Below, one piece after another: positions 53,151 to 61,205 of a stretch of 64,000 bases of DNA. Source of the DNA: Toxorhynchites rutilus septentrionalis (lineage: Eukaryota; Arthropoda; Insecta; Diptera; Culicidae); NCBI RefSeq assembly GCF_029784135.1, contig NC_073746.1:98589515-98653514 (forward strand). Reading direction: 5' to 3'. Numbering within the stretch: position 1 is the stretch's first letter; every line of letters begins with the position of its first letter. The notes under the pieces were generated by a model, which was given only the letters and a program-made list of their open reading frames with translations, had not been told where the DNA came from and made no database searches. A program made the position numbers and the translations under genes.

Positions 53151-54597
53151 ATCGCTATTCCCTTCTCCGGTTATAGATATAAATCCGGATGAAGAATCGA
53201 AGAGCGAGCAGCAGTGGTCTGACCACCCATTAGCACCGTCATCGCCATCCGAAATGACACAAGACCCACTGTACGAAGAATCGAAGAGCGAGCAGCAATG
53301 GTCTGACCACCCCTTAGCATCGCCATCGTCATCCGAAATGACACAAGACCCACTACACGTGGAATCGAATAGTGAGCAGCAATGGTCTGACCACCCCTTA
53401 GCAACGCCACCCTTATCAGTATCATGGGAACCACTAGCATCGTCATCCAGAGTGATGCAACTACCCCAGTCCCCTTCTGTAGACATAGAGTCGTTTGATA
53501 CACAGCAGACGATCCAATTAGACTCTCTGAAAGAACTCAGAGTTGTCCTAGAGCCGATAGATGCTAGTCAATATGATATACAAACCATAAGACTATCTAG
53601 AACTGAAACAAGAATGTTCATCTTGCACCACTACGACATGGGTGATTCAGTGTCGGACACCCTCTTGGCATTGAATTCCACATATGGACAAACTGTTACT
53701 CGTAGAACGGTTACGATGTGGTACAAAAGGTTCGATACCGACAGGAACTGCGCGGATCGTCCACGCAAAGGCCGTCCGAAGGCAATCGATAACACAGCAA
53801 CACTGCTTGCTGATGTGAAACAAAACAGCCAGCAATCTACGAGGTCTATGGCCCAGAAATACAACTGTTCGGCAGCGACTGTTATGCGAACGTTGCATAA
53901 ACTAAACTATGTGCCAAAAAGAATGGGATACCACCCACACAAGCTAGACCCAGTCAACCTTGCAAAGCGGGTGAAACTAGCCCAACGACTACTCAGACAA
54001 AGTGAACGAGACCAGGGTATGCTCGATAATTTGGTCACTTGTGATGAATCTAAGATACCCATGTTTGCGCCTCACAGAGGCATACATTGGATCGTAAAAG
54101 GCGCCATGCCGAAGACAATCGCCAAAGACAGGATGAATCGCAAGTGGAACATGCTCTGTGTGTTTTGGGATCGACGAGGCATTATACACTGGGAATTGCT
54201 AGACAAGGGTGTATCTGTTAACCGTAAACGATATCAGAAGCAGCTGGAAAAGGTGGCTGGTATACTGGGAGTGAGTAAACATAGGCCGGTACCCCTACTA
54301 CACGATAACGCTCCGTGCCATAGGGCACATGAAACGATAGATAAGGCGAGGAGCCTGGGATTTAACATATTGAACCATCCTCCTTACTCACCAGACATCA
54401 GTCCATCGGACTACCATTTATTCAGGTCATTGAGTAATAAGCTTAGGAATAAACTCTTCAGGACTAAGGACGAGATGAGCGCATTCCTAAAAGAGTTCTT
54501 CGATAGCAAGCCTCCTACGTTCTATGCCAGAGGCATAGATTCCCTACCTGCGAGGTGGAAGCGGGTCATAAAATACGGTGGTAAATACTGCTTCTAG
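52975..54597 (+). CDS. mariner (DD34D) transposase with serine-rich N-terminal extension
   Basis: An intact 540-residue frame. Residues about 1-190 are unusual: a basic/cysteine start (RRSKRIHHPKKCPCC), a run of about 35 serines (53056-53160), then three imperfect 29-residue repeats (ESKSEQQWSDHPLA...EMTQDPL). From about 205 it is a normal mariner transposase: paired HTH (FILHHYDMGDSVSDTLLALN...; MAQKYNCSAATVMRTLHKL), then catalytic D357 (TCDES), D444 (HDNAPCH) and D479 (PSDYHLF), with 34 residues between the last two; YSPDISP and YVPKRMGYHPHKL match the signature regions. Ordinary mariner proteins are about 345 residues. No mariner-type terminal repeats flank it. Start chosen at 52975 because the shared leader ends in this ATG; ATG-started initiation near residue 200 would give a normal-size protein. 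Confidence 0.85.
53056..53160 (+). repeat. Serine-codon microsatellite (TCC/TCG/TCA)n
   Basis: About 105 bases of trinucleotide repeat, mostly TCCTCG, encoding a pure serine run; the opposite strand reads as acidic residues. In frame, so probably length-variable between copies. Confidence 0.9.
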
Positions 54598-54638
54598 GTC
54601 AGTGTTATGTCATGTATGTTATGTGTTGTGTATCGTCC

Positions 54639-54691
54639 AATAAAAAAGAGAGAAGCCCCCCTAAATGTGTGGGGCTTCTCTCTTTTTTATT
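54639..54691 (+). terminator. 21-bp perfect hairpin with AATAAA after the transposase
   Basis: 54639-54659 pairs exactly with 54671-54691 across an 11-base loop. The left strand starts AATAAA, so the hairpin includes a polyadenylation signal 42 bases after the stop. The right strand (GCTTCTCTCTTTTTTATTAAAT) recurs in the rDNA spacer near 55181-55205. It may be a 3'-end signal or an insertion scar; function inferred. Confidence 0.5.
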
Positions 54692-54822
54692 AAATTCCCC
54701 TGCGCCTTAATCTATGCAACACGCATTACATCTGGTTCTACGGCTAAGTCCCAGAAACGAGGTCATAAGTCGAAAAAATTCTAAGTCCGAACAATATTCT
54801 AAGTCCAAGAAATATGTTCCCG

Positions 54823-54935
54823 GATCACCCCCCATCGGAATCCGACCCACACCCGGCACTGGTACTGATTACGGTGTCCCAAGTTGCCCCGATCGAACGA
54901 GGTGTCTCTGCTAGCGGTATAAGCTGTGCACCATG
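54823..54935 (+). promoter_or_regulatory. Candidate rDNA spacer promoter
   Basis: About 110 bases (ACCCCCCATCGGAATCCGAC...CTAGCGGTATAAG) align with 57666-57775, about three quarters identical. One copy lies about 1 kb before 18S and one beyond the spacer repeats. Duplication of the Pol I promoter as spacer promoter is normal in insect rDNA; assignment is inferred from position and duplication. Confidence 0.45.
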
Positions 54936-55530
54936 TCCTGGAATGCAAAGTAGCATGTTTTGGCAAAGTCCCCCCCCCCCAGCACAGCACAGCACAACAG
55001 TTTGTTCAATTTCTCACTGCGCGACCCAGCACGCAGTACGTGTAACAATGCCCCATCAGCATCGGCGCGGCACAGTAGCTTGTGCAGTATTGCCCTTGCG
55101 ATGCGCTATGTGATGGGCGGGTGCGTCGTGTCCCGTAAGAGAGAAGTCCCACCGTGGTAGCTTAGTGCTGCCCGCGCTGGCTGCTTCTCTCTTTTTTCAT
55201 TAAATCGCATTGCGCCTGGTAGTATGCAATCGTGCGTGTGTGTGAAATCATCCCATGGCCGGGAATAACAACTGTCAAGTGTTGTCCCCCAGCACAACAC
55301 AGCACACAACAGTCTGCGCGAGCCAACGCCCGCAGTACGCAGCATCGGCGATAAGTACGATAATGCTATAACACCAAGTGCGTGTGTGAAGCCATTCCCC
55401 TCGCTGGATATTACTTTACTTTTTTTTTATTTCATCCTGCGCCTGGTAGTATGCAACCGCGTATGTGTGTGAAACCATTCCATGTCCTGGAATGACAAGT
55501 CTCAAGTGCACAACACCCGCACACCAGCAC

Positions 55531-57036
55531 CCGCAGTACGCAATGTGTAAAACACTGCCCCGCCGACAATAACACTAAGTCCCAGAAAGCGTCCAAGTCC
55601 CCCCAGCATACAGCACACAACAGCGCTGCGCGAGCCAACCCCCGCAGTACGCAATGTGTAAAACACTGCCCCGCCGACAATAACACTAAGTCCCAGAAAG
55701 CGTCCAAGTCCCCCCAGCATACAGCACACAACAGCGCTGCGCGAGCCAACCCCCGCAGTACGCAATGTGTAAAACACTGCCCCGCCGACAATAACACTAA
55801 GTCCCAGAAAGCGTCCAAGTCCCCCCAGCATACAGCACACAACAGCGCTGCGCGAGCCAACCCCCGCAGTACGCAATGTGTAAAACACTGCCCCGCCGAC
55901 AATAACACTAAGTCCCAGAAAGCGTCCAAGTCCCCCCAGCATACAGCACACAACAGCGCTGCGCGAGCCAACCCCCGCAGTACGCAATGTGTAAAACACT
56001 GCCCCGCCGACAATAACACTAAGTCCCAGAAAGCGTCCAAGTCCCCCCAGCATACAGCACACAACAGCGCTGCGCGAGCCAACCCCCGCAGTACGCAATG
56101 TGTAAAACACTGCCCCGCCGACAATAACACTAAGTCCCAGAAAGCGTCCAAGTCCCCCCAGCATACAGCACACAACAGCGCTGCGCGAGCCAACCCCCGC
56201 AGTACGCAATGTGTAAAACACTGCCCCGCCGACAATAACACTAAGTCCCAGAAAGCGTCCAAGTCCCCCCAGCATACAGCACACAACAGCGCTGCGCGAG
56301 CCAACCCCCGCAGTACGCAATGTGTAAAACACTGCCCCGCCGACAATAACACTAAGTCCCAGAAAGCGTCCAAGTCCCCCCAGCATACAGCACACAACAG
56401 CGCTGCGCGAGCCAACCCCCGCAGTACGCAATGTGTAAAACACTGCCCCGCCGACAATAACACTAAGTCCCAGAAAGCGTCCAAGTCCCCCCAGCATACA
56501 GCACACAACAGCGCTGCGCGAGCCAACCCCCGCAGTACGCAATGTGTAAAACACTGCCCCGCCGACAATAACACTAAGTCCCAGAAAGCGTCCAAGTCCC
56601 CCCAGCATACAGCACACAACAGCGCTGCGCGAGCCAACCCCCGCAGTACGCAATGTGTAAAACACTGCCCCGCCGACAATAACACTAAGTCCCAGAAAGC
56701 GTCCAAGTCCCCCCAGCATACAGCACACAACAGCGCTGCGCGAGCCAACCCCCGCAGTACGCAATGTGTAAAACACTGCCCCGCCGACAATAACACTAAG
56801 TCCCAGAAAGCGTCCAAGTCCCCCCAGCATACAGCACACAACAGCGCTGCGCGAGCCAACCCCCGCAGTACGCAATGTGTAAAACACTGCCCCGCCGACA
56901 ATAACACTAAGTCCCAGAAAGCGTCCAAGTCCCCCCAGCATACAGCACACAACAGCGCTGCGCGAGCCAACCCCCGCAGTACGCAATGTGTAAAACACTG
57001 CCCCGCCGACAATAACACTAAGTCCCAGAAAGCGTC
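55531..57036. repeat. 111-bp tandem array, 13.6 copies
   Basis: The landmark CCGCAGTACGCAATGTG occurs first at 55531, next at 55642, and last at 56974, exactly 13 periods of 111 bases. The units I compared are identical. It contains AAGTCCCAGAAAGCGTCC and CAGCGCTGCGCGAGCC. Such arrays in insect spacers can act as Pol I enhancers. Confidence 0.95.
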
Positions 57037-57080
57037 CACGTCCCGGAATGCAAAGTGTCAAGTGTTGGAAAAGTCCCCCG

Positions 57081-57415
57081 CACAGCGCACACAACACAAC
57101 AGCGCAACAGTTTGTTTAATTTCTCACTGCGCGAGCCAGCACTCGCAGTACGCAGTGTGTGCATCGGCCCGGCACTGGTATTAAGTCCAATTCGATAACA
57201 TAATAACACCAAGGCAACATCGAGGGTAAGAATGCGCGTGTCAAGTGTGATGAAAAGTCTCCCCCACACAGCGCACACAACACAACAGCGCAACAGTTTG
57301 TTTAATTTCTCACTACGCGAGCCAGCACTCGCAGTACGCAGTGTGTGCATCGGCCCGGCACTGGTATTAAGTCCAATTCGATAATACAATAACACCAAGC
57401 CAACATCAAGCACAG
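57081..57415. repeat. 186-bp tandem repeat, nearly two copies
   Basis: CACAGCGCAC at 57081 and 57267 starts two units sharing AGTTTGTTTAATTTCTCACT and GCATCGGCCCGGCACTGGTA. A third, partial match begins near 57410. Confidence 0.85.
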
Positions 57416-57665
57416 CACAGCACAACAGTTTGTTTTATTTCTCACCCGCAGTATTACATCGACAACGGCGCGTACATGACTATTGAAAAAAAAAACAACA
57501 CATTCACACATTGGTCACACATCATCATCTTTACCTACGGGAAAACTGAAACTGTTGGAAAAAAGTTCAACTATTGAAAAAATGTCAACTATTGAAACAA
57601 GTAACCAACTATTGAAACAACCAACACCTTAGGCACGGCCCAAGTACAAGTACGAGTTCAATAGT

Positions 57666-57800
57666 AGGGTTACCCCCCATCGGAATATGACCGACACCCG
57701 GCACTGGTACCGATTGCGGTGCGTGAACATTTCCCGACCCAGCATGGTGTCTCGGCTAGCGGTACAAGTCTATCCAAGGCACTCCTATAACGATGCCCCC
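57666..57800 (+). promoter_or_regulatory. Candidate rDNA gene promoter
   Basis: Counterpart of 54823-54935, about 0.95-1.05 kb before the 18S start, a reasonable external-spacer length. The transcription start is not determined. Confidence 0.4.
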
Positions 57801-58741
57801 AGTGTGGTATATACCCATACCGAGGCAACGTTGGTATGACCATGTTTACACTATTGTGGGGAAAGTTGGTGAGTGAAAAGTTTGAGGCATAACTTGCGAA
57901 GCTTGTATGGATGTTCGGTAGTACGATGCCGTACGGGTGGGGTCAAGTTACTGTCGGTAGGGTCGAACGTCTATCGAATCCAGTGAGTCTGGTCGGCACC
58001 AGGGAGGGTAAACCTTTTGAGCTTGTATCGAATCCAGTGAGTCTGGTCGGCACCCGGGAGGGTAAACCTTTTGAGCTTGTATCGAATCCAGTGAGTCTGG
58101 TCGGCACCCGGGAGAGTAAACCTTTTGAGCTTGTATCGAATTCAGTGAGTTTCGTGTGTCGAACCCCTACCCTCACTACGTGGTGAGACGTACGTACTCC
58201 AGTGTGTGGTGTCGTGTCGTGCGTTGAACGTCGAAGGGGCATAAGGCGATTGTGGCTTTCTCGTGTGCCATGCGAACCCTGTGCAGTACGGTGTGTCGAA
58301 CATTGAAATACCTCCCATGTAAGACGCATCGCATCAGTGCAGCTAGTAGCACCACACGGGTAGTTACCGCTCTCTCGCTCCGAGTTTTTTTTCTCCATTG
58401 TTATGCCTCCTCAGCGTATGCTGTAGGTATGCAGTAGGGGAAAAAAAGCGTGCGCTCGCTCGCTCGTCTGTGTGTGTTGGGTCGTTTACATCAATGTGGT
58501 GCAGCTACCTCGTGATAAGCGAGCGTGGACATGTGAACAATACCCCCTCTCACGCTTTTATGCGTGCTAGTAATTGTGTATGGGAATCTTTTGGCTAGTG
58601 TATGGCTATCGTGTATGCGAACGAGGAACGAATTTACCGAGGATGAACGTTGTGGTGATGTTGTGCGAAGTTAATATACACCCCTATCGAATTGTTTGCG
58701 GGCCGGCGTGCCGCGCATCCATCAGTAGATAGTGATAGTGA
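57801..58741 (+). other. 5' external transcribed spacer (presumed)
   Basis: Lies between the promoter-like block and 18S. It holds a 54-bp repeat (separate entry) and no credible ORF. Confidence 0.5.
57973..58156. repeat. 54-bp tandem repeat, 3.4 copies
   Basis: ATCGAATCCAGTGAGTCTGG starts at 57973, 58027 and 58081, and ATCGAATTCAGTGAGTTTCG starts a partial copy at 58135. Units differ by one or two bases. Confidence 0.95.
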
Positions 58742-59614
58742 ATTCTGGTTGATCCTACCAGTAATATACGCTTGTCTCAAAGGTTAAGCCATGCATGTCT
58801 AAGTACGAACAGATTTAATGTGAAACCGCATAAGGCTCAGTATAACAGCTATAATTTACAAGATCATACAACTAGTTACTTGGATAACTGTGGAAAATCT
58901 AGAGCTAATACATGCAAAATGCAGGGACCTCGCGGAACCTGTGCAATTATTAGGCAAACCAATCGTCCCCCTTCACAGGGCCGTGACGCTTGAGTTGAAA
59001 TCTGGATAATTCCGCTGATCGTACGGTCTCGCACCGACGACGGATCTTTCAAATATCTGCCCTATCAACTATTGATGGTAGTATAGAGGACTACCATGGT
59101 TGCAACGGGTAACGGGGAATCAGGGTTCGATTCCGGAGAGGGAGCCTGAGAAATGGCTACCACATCCAAGGAAGGCAGCAGGCGCGTAAATTACCCAATC
59201 CCGGCACGGGGAGGTAGTGACGAGAAATAACAATGTGAGACTCTTGAATGATGTCTCATAATTGGAATGAGTTGAGCATAAATCCTTCAACAAGGATCCA
59301 GTGGAGGGCAAGTCTGGTGCCAGCAGCCGCGGTAATTCCAGCTCCACTAGCGTATATTAAAATTGTTGCGGTTAAAACGTTCGAAGTTCATTCTTGTCCA
59401 GCACGGGTGCTACTCCTAATGTTGGCAGTAGGTCACTGGTATTGCTGCGACTATAAGACTGGGTGCACATACACGGTGGCACTTTGTGCCCTTTATCGGG
59501 TGCGGTGTTTCCACCTGCCCAGCTGCGATTACCTTGAACAAATTAGAGTGCTCTAAGCAGGCCACACAACGGCCGAGAATAATCTTGCATGGAATAATGG
59601 AATATGACCTCGGT
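58742..59614 (+). rRNA. 18S rRNA, 5' part, interrupted by a LINE
   Basis: Starts ATTCTGGTTGATCC at 58742, contains TTAAGCCATGCATGTCTAAG, GGTAACGGGGAATCAGGGTT, GTGCCAGCAGCCGCGGTAA (about 59308) and AGTGCTCTAAGCAGGCC, and breaks off after GACCTCGGT, about 873 bases in, where the LINE begins. Several positions that are near-universally conserved differ (CCTACCAGTAATATACGC where CCTGCCAGTAGTATATGC is usual; AAAGGTTAAGCC for AAAGATTAAGCC). With the insertion, this makes a non-functional or decaying rDNA unit likely. Confidence 0.85.
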
Positions 59615-59685
59615 CCTAATGGCTGGTAAAGCCAGGGTACAGCGCAATCCAGTGCCAATTATTGGCCCTTCAGCTTCCGCCCTGG

Positions 59686-59996
59686 AACTCCTATCCTTAC
59701 CTCCCCGAGGTACCGGCTGGGGTATGAGCAACCTTAGGAAAGATCGGGTAACCAACCCCGGTGGGACCTTTGGTCGTACGCAGACAAGGAAGGGGGAAAA
59801 CGGGCCCCAAAAGTTAAGGTGTGATGCGACCCGTGCCGAGAGCTGAGTGGTGGAAGGGGCGATATAAATGAGAAGCCGTTAACGGAGCCTGTGGGGCACC
59901 GGGGCGCACCCCACAGTATGCAGCCCTTACCGTGTTACAGCAGGGCACTGACGCGGAGGACCCCACCTTTCCCTAGCGACTCGTGGGAATCACATG
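59686..59996 (+). promoter_or_regulatory. LINE 5' UTR / leader (copy 2)
   Basis: Homologous to 52665-52977 before the mariner transposase. It contains CCCCGGTGGGACCTTTGGTC and GGTGGAAGGGGCGATATAAA, and ends with CGACTCGTGGGAATCACATG, which sets the ORF1 start. Likely holds the element's internal Pol II promoter. Confidence 0.7.
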
Positions 59997-61184
59997 GAGA
60001 ACAATAAACAAAACCAACCAAAACAAAAAACTGTATCGACGATGAGCGGAGTAGGAGGTAAAACTTACCTCAGCCTTACGGCAGAAAAAACCGATGGAAA
60101 GATAACAAGAAACCCTTTCTTGATATCAAAAACGCTATCCAAACTAACGAAAGACATATTAGAAATAAAGTACATAAAAAGAGACACAAGCTTTCTGATT
60201 GTTCTAGAGAACAACAGAAACGCGGAAAAGCTACTAATGCTTAAAAGCTTAGTAAACGGAGAAAAGATAAAAGTAGAATACCACAAGAACCTGAACATCT
60301 CAAAATGTGTGGTCTACAGCGAAGAAATGATGGAAATGGAAACGAAAGAGATACAAGTTGAGCTAGCAGACCAAGGTGTGCTAAACGTACACAGAATCAC
60401 TAGGAAAAACGAAAAGAGAGAAACGGTTAACACGCCTCTTCTTATCATTACGATCAATAGATCAGAGCCTCCGGAGCATCTGAAATGTGGTCTACTAAGA
60501 CTTAAAACTAGACACTATTTCCCGAAACCAATGCAATGCTTTAAATGCTACAAATATGGGCATACACAGAAGAAATGCCAAAGAGAAGAAGCAAGGTGCA
60601 AAAAATGCTCGAAAGACCATATCAACGCATCTTGTGAAGAACCACCATATTGCATCAATTGCAAAGGGAATCATGGGCCTGGCGACAGAAACTGCCCATT
60701 TTACAAACGAGAGAACGATATACTAAAAATTAAAGTATCAAGAAACATACCATATGGGGAAGCAAAAAGAACGTACGTAAACACACAAAGACAAACAAAA
60801 AGTTACGCTGATGTAGCCAAAAGCCAAGTTCAGCAAAGATTGGTGGTAAACAATGAGGTCATAAACGAGAATAACGCTCTTAAGGCCCAGATCCAAGAAC
60901 TGAAGCAACAGATAGAAGAATTGAAATCAATCATTACAGAGATGCAGAAGAACAACATGATAAACAAAATTGTTCAAAACGAAGCCGATCTGATAAAACC
61001 TTCAACCAGCCATAGCGCTCATGAGGGCATGAGAACGAGCGAACCTAATAACAAAGCAAACAAAAAACAAAAAAAGAGGAAAGAGAAAAGATCCTCTGAC
61101 TCCTCGCCTCCGTCAAGGAAAAACAAGAAAAGCGGAAACTTTTCCGATTCCGAAATGTCACAAAGTGACACAACGGAGCTATAG
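59994..61184 (+). CDS. LINE ORF1 gag-like RNA-binding protein
   Basis: 396 residues, intact. An N-terminal fold (residues about 30-160, with NPFLISKTLSKLTKDILEIKY and VELADQGVLNVHRITRK) is shared with element 1. Three CCHC knuckles follow: CFKCYKYGHTQKKC (residues about 182-195), CKKCSKDHINASC, and CINCKGNHGPGDRNC. A predicted coiled coil follows at about 292-325 (ENNALKAQIQELKQQIEEL), then a Lys/Ser-rich tail. It would package LINE RNA with ORF2. The start is fixed by the shared leader. Confidence 0.88.
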   Translation: MENNKQNQPKQKTVSTMSGVGGKTYLSLTAEKTDGKITRNPFLISKTLSKLTKDILEIKYIKRDTSFLIVLENNRNAEKLLMLKSLVNGEKIKVEYHKNLNISKCVVYSEEMMEMETKEIQVELADQGVLNVHRITRKNEKRETVNTPLLIITINRSEPPEHLKCGLLRLKTRHYFPKPMQCFKCYKYGHTQKKCQREEARCKKCSKDHINASCEEPPYCINCKGNHGPGDRNCPFYKRENDILKIKVSRNIPYGEAKRTYVNTQRQTKSYADVAKSQVQQRLVVNNEVINENNALKAQIQELKQQIEELKSIITEMQKNNMINKIVQNEADLIKPSTSHSAHEGMRTSEPNNKANKKQKKRKEKRSSDSSPPSRKNKKSGNFSDSEMSQSDTTEL

Positions 61185-61205
61185 TGAAACCTTTAATATT
61201 CCATA

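Larger units (their letters stand above)
54700..57665 (+). other. rDNA intergenic spacer
   Basis: GC-richer DNA with several repeat arrays lying upstream of 18S sequence in the transcription direction, the expected place of the spacer. The phrase TGCGCCT...TATGCAA occurs near 54702, 55211 and 55438. No genes: the long open frames on the minus strand arise because the array period is a multiple of three. Confidence 0.7.

Noticed and set aside
53019..53503. Minus-strand acidic ORFs opposite the polyserine tract
   Set aside because: Shadow of the serine-codon repeat; the plus-strand frame continues into a recognisable transposase.
55531..57036. CRISPR-like repeat array
   Set aside because: Contiguous tandem repeat without spacers, in a eukaryotic rDNA spacer.
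55432..57097. Two long minus-strand open frames (over 500 residues) with perfect 37-residue repeats
   Set aside because: They follow from the 111-bp spacer array, whose period is a multiple of three. No codon bias or domain, and they lie in rDNA spacer.
57911..58398. Small proteins over the 54-bp repeats
   Set aside because: The repeat period is again a multiple of three; location is the external transcribed spacer.
58772..59846. Several short ORFs over 18S and the LINE leader
   Set aside because: They lie on rRNA sequence or untranslated leader; nucleotide identity explains them.
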